Source: Bettongia penicillata ogilbyi (taxonomy: Eukaryota > Chordata > Mammalia > Diprotodontia > Potoroidae). Taken from it: a stretch of DNA of 64,000 nucleotides. The notes beneath the pieces are model-generated. The model did not search any database. It was not told the DNA's origin and saw only the letters and a list, made by a program, of their open reading frames with translations. Positions 49,225 through 61,097 of this stretch are shown piece by piece. The stretch covers positions 2,895,182-2,959,181 of the forward strand of contig JAJHZJ010000808.1 of assembly GCA_023548195.1 (NCBI GenBank), read 5' to 3'. Each line of letters starts with the position of its first letter. Within the stretch, counting starts at the first letter, position 1. The translations under genes were made by a program, and so were the position numbers.

Positions 49225-49816
49225 AAGAAGCATGAAAAAGTAAACAGCAAAGAGAAGTCATAAGGGACTTGCCAAAGGTCAACTGTTTACATTCCTACAT
49301 GGAAAGACAATATTTGTAACTCTTAAAACTTTTCAGTTTCTGGGTAGTTGGTGGGATCACACACACACGTACACACATGCATGCACACACACATACACAC
49401 ATGCACGCACATACAGAGACAGAGAGCACAGAGTGAATTGAATAGGATGGGACCATATCTTAAAAGAAATTAAGGTAAATGGTGAGAGAGAAAGGTACTG
49501 GGAGGAAAGAGGGTGAAATGGAATGGGGTAAATTATATGTCATTTAAGAGGCAAGCAGGAGACCTTTTAGTGGACGGAAAAAGAGGAGAGCTGAGAAAAA
49601 AAAAACAACAAGAAGATTACCCTCATCATCACATTTGACTAAAGGAAGGAATAAAATGTACACTCATTTTGATATGAAAACCTATCTTACAGTACAGGAA
49701 AGTGGGGGAGGAGATAAACAAGGTGGGGGGATGATGGAAGGGAGGGCAATGGGAGGAGGGAGCAATTTGAAGTCAACACTCAGGGAGGGACAGGATCAAA
49801 AGACAGAATAGAAACA

Positions 49817-50038
49817 ATGAGGGGCAGGATAGGATGGAGGGTAATTCAGTTAGTCTTACACAACACGACTACTATGGAAGTCATTTGCAAAACTACACAG
49901 ATATGGCCTATATTGAATTGCCTGCCTTCCCAAAGGGAATGGGTAGGGAGGGAGGGATGGGGAGAATTTGGAACTCAAAGTTTTAGGAACAACTGTTTAG
50001 TATTGTCGTTGCTACTAGGAAATAAGACATATAGTTAA
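49817..50038 (+). other. 73-codon conserved frame (copy 5)
   Basis: Starts MRGRIGWRVIQLVLHNTT. Same length and position as the frame at 41698. Confidence 0.3.
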
Positions 50039-50429
50039 TGAGGAATAGAAAGTCATCTGGCCCTACAGGACAAAAGAGAAGATGGGGACAAGAGAAGGGA
50101 GGGATGACAGAAGAGAGGGCAGATTGGAGATAGGGAAAATTAGAATGCTCGGTGTATTGGGGTGGGGGGAGGGGATAAAAAGGGGAGAAAAAATTGGAAT
50201 TTTGTGAAAATGAATGTAAAAAGTTAAATAAAAATAAAAATTAATAAAAAAAGCACAACATATTTAAAAATTTCTATAATAAGGTCTTTTTTTCATGAAT
50301 GAGACTGGAGCTACTACATTTGAACTCTAATCAGATTAAGGAGAAAATTTTTCTCATTCCTCTACCTTCTCACTGATTACATTATCATTAAGGCAAGTTA
50401 AGAAAATGATAGTTCTGCTTTAGAAAGGG

Positions 50430-50523
50430 ACAGAGAAACAGAGAAAGGGAGGGGAGGGAGGGAGGAAGGGGAGAGGGGATAGGGGAGAGGGAGGGGGAGA
50501 GGGGAGGGAGAGTGGGAGAGGGA

Positions 50524-50587
<64 letters not shown>
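50430..50587. repeat. Purine tract ending in (AG)n microsatellite
   Basis: About 160 bp of almost pure purine on the plus strand. The last 60 bp are perfect AG dinucleotides (50528-50587), preceded by GGGA-type units. As a homopurine-homopyrimidine mirror-type tract it could form H-DNA. Confidence 0.9.
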
Positions 50588-50588
<1 letters not shown>

Positions 50589-50904
50589 CCAACAGATGAT
50601 GGATAATTGAAGTCCCATCATTTAAATATCATGTTGCTGTACTAGGTTTGCAATGTTTCCCAGTTCCTCATCTGTTTCTTCTTTACATCCAGGTGGTCTG
50701 CAGTATACTCCAATGACAATATTCTTATTGTTCCTTTAGCCTTCACATATTCCCACTCTAGTGTGTGGTTTCATCTTCTTAATACGCAATGATTTTCTAC
50801 CATTACTCCCTTTATCTATCTTGTACCTTTGCAACTCCTTTTATTCATGGGTCTCGTTCCATCAATTCCTAATGACAAATATGCCTGAGATAAAATTTGC
50901 CTAT

Positions 50905-51150
50905 AAGTTAGGTGGTGCAGTGAATAGAGTACTAGAACTACAGTAAGGAAGACTCATCTTCCTGAGTTCAAGTCAAGCCTCAGACACTTATTTGTGATGC
51001 TGGGCAAGTCACTTAAATCTGCTTCCGTTTCTTCATCCATAAAATGAGCTGGACAAGGTAATAGCAAACCACTCCATTATCTTTGCCAAGAAAACCCCAA
51101 ATGCGGACATGAAGCATCAGACCCAACTGAAAAATGACTGAACAATAAAA
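50905..51150 (+). mobile_element. tRNA-RTE SINE
   Basis: The head reads 'aggtggtgcagtgaatagag', the body 'tgctgggcaagtcacttaaa' and 'tcatccataaaatgagctgg', and the tail 'atctttgccaagaaaacccc' then 'aaaaatgactgaacaataaa'. The tail resembles the 3' end of BovB-type RTE. Confidence 0.8.
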
Positions 51151-51752
51151 TCTTCCTCCTTGACTTAGGATAACTAATTTTTCTAGTTATCTACACTTTG
51201 TGCATCTGTGCACAGCCACAGAAATTAATCAACTCAACAGTAAATTCATTGGTGTTAGGAAATGTGGGTTATTTATCTTTGTACAACTCAGAAGCTAGAA
51301 CTGAGACTTTCCTATTGTAGAAATCAATGCTTGCTGCTGATGAATGAATGAACAAACTGAACAAAACAATGAACAAATCAAGATTTGCTCAAATGAATTT
51401 TGATTTGATTTAGTTCAATTCTTATTCAAAAGAGTTTTCCGCTCTTCATTTTCAGTATGAAGACATATGCATTGTAAACAATGTCCCATTTCCATTTAAA
51501 ATGTCTGATACAATTTAATCGATGAATAATATTCTTAGAATTAATGGCAATGGTTCATTGTTACTGTTCCAACATACCAAATAGTACAACAGTGATCTGA
51601 AACACCCCGTTAGTCTAATTTCCAACAAATTGTACCTTTCAAATTAAAAAATGATTACATTAAAGTGTTGAGTAAGAAAAATAAGTTTTAAAGCCTTTTA
51701 AACATAAAGAGATTTCAAGAGACCAAGTAATCTAATTCTTCACATGGAACAC
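51151..51752. other. Unassigned intronic sequence
   Basis: About 600 bp between a SINE and the nested half-L1 cluster. Nothing is recognised. Confidence 0.45.
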
Positions 51753-52589
51753 ATAAATAATCCAAGTAAGATGGGTTGAGCCAAGATGGCAGAGTAAAGG
51801 CAGGAACTCCCCTGAGGTCTCCCCTGACTCCTCCAAATGCCTTTAAAAATGACTCTATACAAATTCTAGAGCAGCAAAACCCACAAAAAGACAGAGTTAA
51901 ACAAATTTCTAGCGTAAGACAACCTGGAAGGTTGACAGGAAAAGTCTATTGCACCAGGGTGAGAGAGGAGTGCAGTCTAGCATAGTCCATGCTGGGGTAG
52001 ACAGAGCCCCATCAAACCAGGAGCAGGTCTCAGGGCAACTGAACTACTGACAGCAGTGGTGGTTTCTAGACTTCTAAGCCCACAAATCAGAAGGTTGCAC
52101 TTGGGTAAGAGTGGAGCATTGTCAAACACAGACCAGACCAGCACAACCCAGGCCCCAGGAAACTAGAAGCAGGCCATAAGAGTGACTGAATCAGCAGAGG
52201 TAGTAGTTGCTTCTGGATCGTTCAGCCCACAGACAGTAAGGGAATCAAGCAACTGATCAAAAGGAGATTACAGGGGTCTTTATGCTAGCACAGAGGCAGG
52301 ATTCTGTTGCTTTGTCCAGACAAGGATCCAGGTCCCAGTCCTGGGTGACAGTCTCAGGATGAGGAGGAGCACTAGTAGAACCCAGTAAAGGGGGGACCCT
52401 CATCACAGTTCCAGGGCAAAATAGCATACTTGTGGTTGCTCACAAACCAGAGCACAGGCCAGGAGAGGAATAAATATCTCTCCTTTGATCATAGCACCTT
52501 GCAAGAACTGAAAATTTAAAAGTCCCTAGAAGCATCTCTGAAAACAGCTGCATAAAAACCTTAAAGCTTCGAAACCTCTAAGAAAAAAC

Positions 52590-53100
52590 ATGAATTGGTC
52601 TCAGGTCATGGGAGAGCTCAAAAAAGACTTTGAAAATCAAGTAAGAGAGGAAAAATTGGTTAGAGAAATGAGAGTGATGCAAGAAAATTATGAAAAAATG
52701 AGTCAACAGCTTGGTAAAAGACACATAAAAAATACTGAAGAAAATAATACCTTAAAAAAACAGACCAGGTCAAATGGTAAAAGAGGTCCAAAAAAGCCAG
52801 TGAAGATAAGAATGTTTTAAAAAAGCAGAATTGCCCAAATGGAAAAGGGGATCCAAAACGTTACAGAAGAAAATAATTACTTAAAAATTAGAAGGGAGCA
52901 AATGGAAGCTAATGACCTTATGAGAAATCAAGAAACCATAAAACAAAACCAAAATAATGAAAAATATAGAAGACCATGTGAAATATCTCATTGGAAAAAC
53001 AACTGACCTAGAAAACAGATCCAGAAGAGGAAACTTAAAAATTTTTTTTTGGACTACCTGAAAGCCATGATCAACACAGAGCCTAGACACCATCTTTTAA
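52590..53100 (+). pseudogene. ORF1 N-terminal half of copy 6
   Basis: The coiled coil starts near 52605 and continues, with frameshifts, to NRSRRGN-type RRM sequence near 53020. The remainder of the same ORF1 is at 57372-57780 (KQFKYDGKHNQDNTRFSS-type blocks in broken frames). It was disrupted by insertion of copy 7. Confidence 0.8.
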
Positions 53101-53771
53101 GAAATTATCCAGGGGAGGAGCCAAGATGGCGGAGTAGAAAGACTCACATATGCTAGCTCCGAATCCACAACTCATAAATTTCCTGAAAAAAGAACTCCCC
53201 ACAAATTCTGGAGCAGTGTAAGCCGCGCAGCAATGCAGTGGAGGAGATTTCCATTCCAGACAGCCCTGAAAAATTGGCACCAAAGTCCGTCCCACACCAG
53301 ACAGCAGCGCAGAGCCCTACCCTGGCCATGCAGCCCTGAGAGGAGCAGATCTGAGAAGGCTTAAGGAACAGAATCTCCAGCGGCCGCGAAGGACCCTCCA
53401 CCTACATGCGCACAGGTCAGGGAGAGAGACTTCTGGGCTGGCCGAGAGGGGAGCAGGTGTCTCCATGACTCACGGCCACTCGGGAGGCAGCAGCAGAGAC
53501 AGGGGCAGCCAGGAGCTCCTGGAACAGACAGGAGCTCCACTCCATTACTCAAGATCTCCACATAAACCCCCTGAGGGAACTGAGCCTGGGAGGTGGCCCT
53601 GCCCCCACCTGAGAACCAGAACTTAATCTTACCCTGAATAGCAACCCCACCCGCTGCTGAAAGCCCTGAGGCTGGGGAGCAGCATTTGAATCTCAGACCC
53701 CAAGCACTAGCTGGGCAGATCTAGGCGGGGGTGGACAGGAATCTCAGAAGTCAAGTAACTGGCTGGGAAAA

Positions 53772-54842
53772 TGCCCAGAAAAGGGAAGAAAAATAAGACC
53801 ATAGAAGGTTACTTTCTTAGGGAACAGATGTTTCCTTCTTTATTTTCTGATGAGGAAGAATAATGCTTAACATCAGGGAAAGACATAGAAGCCAAGGCCT
53901 CTGTATCCCAAACATCCAAAATAGATATCCAATGAGCTCAGGCCATGGAAGAGCTCAAAAAGGATTTTGAAAATCAAGTTAGACAGGTGGAGGAAAAACT
54001 GGGAAGAGAAATGAGAGAGATACAAGAAAAGGATGAAAAACAGGTCAATACCTTGGCAAAGGAGACCCAAAAAAAATGCTGAAGAAAATAACACCTTGAA
54101 AAATAGGCTCACTCAATTGACAAAAGAGGCTCAAAGAGCCAATGAGGAGAAGAATGCTTACAAAAGCAGAATTAGCCAAATGGAAAAAGAGGTTCAAAAG
54201 CTCACTGAAGAAAACAGTTCTCTCAAAATTAGAATGGAATAGATGGAGTCTAATGACTTTACGAGAAACCAAGAAATCACCAAACAAAACCAAAAGAATG
54301 AAAAAATGGAAGAGAATGTGAAATATCTCATTGGAAAAACAACTGACCTGGAAAATAGATCCAGGAGAGACAATTTAAAAATTATGGGACTACCTGAAAG
54401 CCATGATCAAAAAAAGAGCGCAGACATCATCTTTCATGAAATTATCAAGGAAAACTGCCCTGACATTCTAGAACCACAGGGCAAAATAAGTACTCAAAGA
54501 ATCCATCAATCACCGCCTGAAAGAGATCTAAAAAGAGACACTTCTAGGAACATTGTGGCCAAATTCCAGAATTCCCAGGTCAAGGAGAAAATATTGAAAT
54601 CATCTAGAAAGAAATAATTCCAGTATTGTGGAAATACAATCAGGATAACACAAGATCTAGCAGCTTCTACATTAAGGGATCGAAGGGCATGGAATAGGAT
54701 ATTCCAGAAGTCAAAGGAACTAGGACTCAAATCAAGAATCACCTACCCAGCAAAACTGTCTTTCAATGAAATAGAGGACTTTCAAGCATTCTTGATGAAA
54801 AGACCAGAGCTGAAAAGAAAATTTGACTTTCAAACACAAGCA
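53772..54842 (+). pseudogene. Half-L1 ORF1 pseudogene (copy 7)
   Basis: It starts MPRKGKKNKTIEGYFLREQM. A TAA follows near 53861, and a TGA at about 53934 lies just before GCCATGG. One extra A near 54076 shifts the frame, and a stop near 54239 interrupts before EANDF/ESNDF. The RRM (RSRRDNLKIMGLPESH) and part of the C-terminal domain are then open (54243-54617). A deletion near 54757 removes the block from SIIL to KIWS. Confidence 0.85.
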
Positions 54843-55420
54843 TGAGAAGAAGCATGAAAAAGTAAACAGCAAAGAGAAGTCATAAGGGACTTACCAAAGG
54901 TCAACTGTTTACATTCCTACATGGAAAGACAATATTTGTAACTCTTAAAACTTTTCAGTATCTGGGTAGTTGGTGGGACCACACACACACGCACGCACAC
55001 ACATACACACATGCACGCACATACAGACACAGAGAGCACAGAGTGAATTGAATAGGATGGGATCATATCTTAAAAGAAATTAAGGTAAACGGTGAAAGGG
55101 AAATGTACTGGGAGGAGAGAGGGTGAAATGGAATGGGGTAAATTATCTCTCATTCAAGAGGCAAGCAGGAGACTTTTTAGTGGAGGAAAAAAGGGGAGAG
55201 CTGAGGAAAAAAAACCATGAAGTTTATCCTCATCACATTCAACTAAAAGAAGGAATAAAATGCACACTCATTTTGGTATGAAAACCTATCTTACAATACA
55301 GGAAAGTGGGGGAGGAGATAAACAAGGTGGGGGGATGATGGAAGGGAGGGCAATGGGAGGAGGGAGCAATTTGAAGTCAACACTCAGGGAGGGACAGGAT
55401 CAAAAGACAGAATAGAAACA

Positions 55421-55642
55421 ATGGGGGGCAGGACAGGATGGAGGGAAATACAGTTAGTCTTATACAACATGACTATTATCGAAGACATTTGCAAAACTAC
55501 ACAGATATGGTCTATATTGAATTGCCTGCCTTCCCAAAGGGAATGGGTGGGGAGGGAGGGATGGGGAGAATTTGGAACTCAAAGCTTTAGGAACAACTGT
55601 TTAGCATTATTCTTGCTACTAGGAAATAAGAAATACAGTTAA
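55421..55642 (+). other. 73-codon conserved frame (copy 7)
   Basis: Starts MGGRTGWREIQLVLYNMT. Same length and position within the element as at 41698. Confidence 0.3.
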
Positions 55643-55976
55643 TGGGGAATAGAAAGTCATCTGGCCCTACGGGGCAAAAGAGAAGATGGGGACAAGAGAA
55701 GGGAGGGATGATAGAAGAGAAGGCAGACTGGTGATAGGGGAAATTAGAATGCTCGGTGTATTGGGGTGGGGGGAGGGGACAAATGGGGAGAAAATTTGGA
55801 ACCCGAAATTTCCTGAAAATGAATGTAAAAAGTTAAATAAATAAAGAGAGGATTAAAAAAAAATTATCAAGGAAAATTGCCCTGAGATTCTAGAACCAGA
55901 GGGCAAAATAAGTATTCAAGGAATCCATCAATCACCGCCTGAAAGAGATCCAAAAAGAGTAACTCCTAGGAACATT

Positions 55977-56294
55977 GTGGCCAAATTCCAGAACTCCCAG
56001 GTCAAGGAGAAAATATTGCAAGCAGCTAGAAAGAAACAATTCCAGTATTGTGGAAATACAATTAGGATAACTCAAGATCTAGCAGCTTCTACATTAAGGG
56101 ATCGAAGGGCGTGGAATAGGATACTCCAGAAGTCAAAGGAACTAGGACTCAAACCAAGAATCACCTACCCAGCAAAACTGAGTATAATACTTCAGGGGAA
56201 AATATGGTCTTTCAATGAAACAGAGGACTTTCAATCATTCTTGATTAAAAGACCAGAGCTGAAAAGAATATTTGACCTTCAAACACAAGAATGA
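55977..56294 (+). pseudogene. Half-L1 ORF1 C-terminal domain (copy 8)
   Basis: A 105-codon open piece of the ORF1 C-terminal domain begins AKFQNSQVKEKILQAARKKQ and ends FDLQTQE. It has no start of its own and no upstream domains, so it is a fragment. Confidence 0.85.
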
Positions 56295-56876
56295 GAAGAA
56301 GCATGAAAAAGCAAACAGCAAAGAGAAGTCATAAGGGACTTACCAAAGGTCAACTTTTTACATTCCTACATGGAAAGACAATATTTATAACTCTTAAAAC
56401 TTCTCAGTATCTGGGTAGTTGGTGGGACTACACACACACACACATACACACACACAAACACACACATGCATGCACACACAGAGACAGAGAGCGCAGAGTG
56501 AATTGAATAGGATGGGATCATATCTCAAAAGAAATTAAGGTAAACGGTGAGAGAGAAATGCAGTGGGAGGAAAGAGAGTGAAATGGAATGGGGTAAATTA
56601 TCTCTCATTCAAGAGGAAAGCAGGAGACTTTTTAGTGGAGGGAAAAAGAGGAGAGCTGAGAAAAAAACATGAAGTTTACTCTCATCACATTCGACTAAAG
56701 GAAGGAATAAAATGCACACTCATTTTGGGATGAAAACCTATCTTATAATACAGGAAGGTGGGGGAGAAGGAGATAAATAGGGTGGGGGGGATGATGGAAG
56801 GGAGAGCAATGGGAGAAGGGAGCAATTTGAAGTCAACACTCAGGGAGAAACAGGATCAAAAGACAGAATAGAAAGA

Positions 56877-57098
56877 ATGGGGGGCAGGACAGGATGGAGG
56901 GAAATACAGTTAGTCTTATATAACATGACTATTATCGAAGTCATTTGTAAAACTACACAGATATGGCCTATATTGAATTGCCTGCCTTCCCAAAGGGAAT
57001 GGGTGGGGAGGGAGAGATGGGGAGAATTTGGAACTCAAAGTTTTAGGAACAACTATTTAGTATTATTCTTGCTACTAGGAAATAAGAAATACAGTTGA
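56877..57098 (+). other. 73-codon conserved frame (copy 8)
   Basis: Starts MGGRTGWREIQLVLYNMT. Fourth occurrence of the frame described at 41698. Confidence 0.3.
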
Positions 57099-58734
57099 TG
57101 GGGAATAGAAAGTCATCTGGCCCTACAGGGCAAAAGAGAAGATGGGGACAAGAGAAGGGAGGGATGATAGAAGAGAAGGTAGATTGGTGATAGGGGAAAT
57201 TAGAATGCTCGGTGTATTGGTGTGGGGGGAGGGGAGAAATTGGGAGAAAATTTGGAACCCAAAATTTTGTGAAAATGAATGTAAAATGTTAAATAAATAA
57301 ATTTATATTAAAAAGGAAAAAGAAAAGCATGTGGCACACTAAAAAAAAAAAAAGGAAAGAAATTATCCAGGAAAACTGCCCTGATATTCTAGAACCAGAG
57401 GATAAAATAGGAATTGAAAGAATTCAGTGATCAGCTCCTGAACAAGAATCCAAAATGACAACTATCCAGAACATTCCAGAGTTCACAGGTCAAGGAGAAA
57501 ATACTACAAGCAGCCAGAAAGAAACAATTCAAATATGATGGGAAACACAATCAGGATAACACAAGATTTAGCAGTTCCTCTATTAAAGAATCAGAGAGTT
57601 TGGAATATGATATTCCAGAGGGCAAAGGAACTAGAATTACAACCAAGAATCACTTACCCAGCAAAACTGAATATTATCCATAAGGGCAAAAATGAACATT
57701 CAATAAGATAGAGGAATTTCAAACATTCTTGAGAAAAGACCAGAGATAAATAGAAATTTTTATTTTCAAATACAAGACTGAAGAAAAGTACAAAAAGGTA
57801 AACAGGAAAGAGAAATCATAAGGGACTTATTAAAGTTAATTGTTTACATTCCTACATGGAAAGATGATATTTGCAACTCATAAGACCTTTCTCATTATTA
57901 GGATAGTTAGAGGTATATAGAGACAAAGGGCAATAGGTATGAGTTGAATATGAGTGAATGATATCTAAAAAAATAAAATTAAGGGGTAAGAGAGGAATCT
58001 ACTAGGAGAAAGAGAAAGGGAGAGGTAGAAAAGGGTAAATTATCTCACATAAAAGAGGCAAAAAAAGCTTTACAGTGGAGGGGAAAAGGGGGGAGGTGAG
58101 TGAACCTTACCTTTATCAGAATTGACTCAAAGAAGGAATAACATACACAACTAGGGAGAGAAATCTATCTTACTCCACAGGAAAATAAGGGGAAGGGAAT
58201 AGGGGGATGATAGAAGGTAGGACAGATTGGGGGAGGGGTAGTCAGAAGCAAAATACTTCTGAGAAGGGACAGGGTGAAAGGAGAGAAAGATGAGAATAAA
58301 GGGGGTAAGGGAAATAGGATGGAGGGTAATAGACTTAGTCTTTCACAACATGACTATTATGGAAGTGTTTTGCATGACTATACATATATAACCTACATTG
58401 AATTCCTTGCCTTCTCAATGAGGGACTTGGGGAGGGAAGAAAGGAGAAAATTTGTACCTCAAAGTTTTAAAAATGAATATTAAAACTGTTTTTACATGTA
58501 ACTGGGGAAAAATAAACCACTAAATAAATAAATAATCCAAGTAAGATGGTTGGTTTTGAGGTTTGTTAGGTTTTTTGTTAACATTCTTAACCATCTCCAG
58601 GGTAAAAGATTAGATGATTTCTTATGATAAATTTTTCTCTTGGGTTTTTGTAGGTTTCAAGAAGTAAAAAAAAAAATAAAAATTAGAAACTCCTACATAA
58701 TGAATTGGATAACAAAGGAAAATGACATACATAC

Positions 58735-58857
58735 ATCAGTACCATAGATCAGAAAATCACCAGTTAATGTGTGACACAAAATTCTGTATTCATCCACTGT
58801 TGCTGGGAAAAGACGAGTTTCTCTTTCTTCTTGAGCATCCAAAATTTCACTTTCTAT
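58735..58857 (-). CDS. WDR19: WDR19 exon 2 of 13 visible
   Basis: This exon is 123 nt, 41 codons, phase 0 at both ends, with acceptor TTTTAG and donor GTATGT. It begins [18 protein letters not shown] and ends DFLIYGTD, the conserved acidic loop and following blade strand of WDR19. It is separated from the next coding exon by the 23.5 kb repeat-filled intron. Confidence 0.95.
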
Positions 58858-59869
58858 CTAAAATAAGAAATGAAATACCAATACAATGATATAGTAAATC
58901 AATTCTTAGGGTCCCACAATAATACCAGTGTTGTAGAGCTATGAAAGGACATGGCTGGCATGTTGCCAACATGGAAGAATGCTATATTTAGCAAGTCACT
59001 AAATGAAAACTTAACTTGTTCAGGTTTATCACTATTCTGTTTAATTCTTTCACTCTGGCATATTGCAAATTCATTCCACAGATTTTTCTAATCGTTCACT
59101 GTAACCTCAGGCTCCCATCTCACCCTTTGGATCCAGTATTCTGCCATCCTTTGGACTCAATCTAGTCTTAGAATTTAAGTTTGTGTGGTTTTTTTCTTTA
59201 ATCATGCCTTCATTTTCCCCTCAAGAGGATTCTTTCCTTCCTACTGACTGCTCTCAATTACTCTACTAATTGATCTCAAACTAATATGTGGACCCACACT
59301 TGTGATGCCGGGAGCTCAAAGAATCTCAAAAGTCATGAAATTTGAAATATTACAGATAGTGAAATATTAAGTACAAAAAAATAAGATTTTTTTCTTGTAA
59401 CATGGATCATAATATCAAAAAGACAGAGCAAATTAAGATACTGCATACTGTACTGCACATCAGTAATAATGTTTAAGATTATATAAGCAATAAACAAATT
59501 GATCATTATTCAATACTCTTAATATCAGAAAGACAAAAGAAGAGTTTCAATAGATAAGTTATTGCACATTCTTCCTCAAAATTATCTTGATCATCAGTGC
59601 AAAAGGTAGGATGTGCTCTATGTGTGGAAAGACTCTTGAGGATTGACTGTTAAGAGAGTGAAGGAGATATAAAAAGATAACAAATACAGTCAGGAGGACA
59701 GTCATAACTACGATGTTTATGAAGCTAAGGGAAAAGAAATTAGGTAGGAGAGAAAGGTATTTTCCCCTTCTCCTCCTGTTCCCTGTCTGGTTGCTCCTCC
59801 TCAGTCTCTTTTGTGGAATCATCATCCCCATCTCATGTTATACATGCAAATATATACAAGGGCTCTAGC
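58858..59869. other. WDR19 intron, no recognised element
   Basis: This is the first half of the 2.2 kb intron between exons 2 and 1. It is AT-rich with no named repeat. A 90-codon minus-strand frame at 59559-59831 is Leu/Ile-rich and resembles no family I know. Confidence 0.4.
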
Positions 59870-60620
59870 CTAGGCCTTTTCTTTTCCTGACACACTTTTT
59901 CTCAGTGATCTCATCAGTTCCCATGGGTTCATCTAGCATCTCTATAACTCCTCACAACTATACTTGTGACCTTACCTCTCTGTTCTGACCGCTACTTCCA
60001 TACCCACCTCTAATTCAACATGTTCAAAACAGACGTCATTATCTTCCCCTAAAACGACCCCCTTTTTTATTCTCACTATTTCTGTGAGAATACCACCATC
60101 CTTCCAGTCCTCTAGCTTCACAACCTCAGAATCATCATCCACCATTCCTTCTCATTCACATCCTTCAGATCAGTGGTTTACCGAGTCTTATCAATTCTAC
60201 TTCCACAACATCTCTTAACTCCATCTCCTCTCTCCACTCATAAGGTCCCTACCCCATTTTCTAGCCCTCATCACTTCATCCTTTGAACAACTGAGTCAAC
60301 TAATTGGGCTTCTAAGTTCACTCCTCTCCAATCCATCTTCCTTACTGCTGCTGAACGGATATTCCTAAAGCACTCTCACTCCCCCATTCAAGAAGCTCCA
60401 GTGGACTCCTTTTTGCCTCCAGGATAAAATACAACCCGCTCAATTAAGACTTTAAAGTCCTTCATAATCCAGCTCCAGCCCGTATCTCCAGGCTTACTGC
60501 ATACTATTTTCCTTCACTTCCCTAAGTTCCAGTCCAATTGATTCTCTGTTTCCCATACATCATCTTCTAATTCCTGTCTCCATGCCTGTTTGTACAAGCT
60601 AAGTCCCATGACAGGTTATT
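59870..60620 (+). repeat. L2 LINE relic
   Basis: C-rich sequence carries the L2 ORF2 C-terminal order: 'ttcaaaacagacgtcattat', 'tccttccagtcctctagctt', 'tctacttccacaacatctct', 'aatccatcttccttactgct', 'cctaaagcactctcactccc', 'aggataaaatacaacccgct'. Many stops. Confidence 0.75.
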
Positions 60621-61097
60621 GGTAAGTATCTGTAGTCTTGTTCATTTTTTTGTGGTCACAAGTGATAAAATTGCTTTGGCTAAACCAGAAAACACATAGC
60701 ACTGGGCCAGTTCCTCAATGATTGCATGTAATGTGATTGCCTCAGAAAACAGCGGAGGAAATAGTGCATAAAAATTCTGAGAATGGAAGCAAGTTGGGGA
60801 ACAATAGATTCAGGTGTCTAAAGAGAACAGTAGAATGAGCTCTATAATTACTGAACTGTATCACACTTGAGACAAGAGAGGCAACCTCAAATAGAATGAC
60901 AGTGAATGTCTGGGAGGAAGTATTTAGGTAAACTTCTTGCACCTGAGGAAGTAAAACCAAATGACTGGGATTAGGGGCCAGCACAATAGGATGTCAGCTT
61001 GTTTAGCAGGCTCCATTGGCAAAATTATCCAACAGAAGATTTGCAGAAGCCATTTCAAAGGATCTATAATCCAAGCACAAATATAGTGTATCCTTAC

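Larger units (their letters stand above)
48496..50260 (+). mobile_element. 5'-truncated half-L1 copy 5 with 15-bp duplications
   Basis: The duplication AAAAAAAGCACAACA occupies 48496-48510 and 50246-50260. The element body, 48511-50245, begins inside the ORF1 coiled coil, includes the RRM and C-terminal domain, an AC/GT microsatellite (49360-49410), the 3' segment with the 73-codon frame, and the A-rich tail. It has no 5' UTR and no ORF2. This is ordinary 5' truncation during target-primed reverse transcription. Confidence 0.92.
55859..57305 (+). mobile_element. 5'-truncated half-L1 copy 8 in the tail of copy 7
   Basis: Right after the 3' end of copy 7 (taaataaataaagagaggat) a second ORF1 begins in mid-RRM (about 55862), continues through the C-terminal domain, an AC microsatellite (56431-56470) and the complete 3' segment, and ends taaataaataaatttatatt. 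Short matching ATTAAAAA blocks at both ends suggest a separate insertion. Tandem reverse transcription is the alternative. Confidence 0.75.
53114..57356 (+). mobile_element. Full-length half-L1 copy 7 (with copy 8 in its tail)
   Basis: A perfect 15-bp duplication, AAGAAATTATCCAGG, lies at 53099-53113 and 57357-57371. The 5' end is ggaggagccaagatggcgga; the 5' UTR runs to about 53770 with one monomer unit, ORF1 53772-54842, then the microsatellite and 3' segment to about 55845. After an insertion (copy 8) the tail resumes with about 30 bp of non-element sequence and a 13-A run (57341-57353). Confidence 0.9.
51753..58549 (+). mobile_element. Older half-L1 copy 6, host of a nested insertion
   Basis: A 22-bp identical duplication flanks the element at 51753-51774 and 58528-58549. 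The element starts ttgagccaagatggcagagt, has a 5' UTR (51775-52590) and ORF1 from about 52590 (MNWSQVMGELKKDFENQV). It is cut at 53113 and resumes at 57372 with the rest of ORF1 (to about 57780), then a purine-rich 3' segment and tail. Without the insert it is about 2.5 kb and has no ORF2, so it is also a half-L1, but more diverged than copies 3, 4 and 7. Confidence 0.9.

Noticed and set aside
50388..50621. 77-codon minus-strand frame of Ser-Leu repeats
   Set aside because: It is a direct translation of the (AG)n/(CT)n microsatellite.
59559..59831. 90-codon minus-strand frame with hydrophobic stretches
   Set aside because: It lies inside a WDR19 intron between two well-defined exons, without splice signals or homology.
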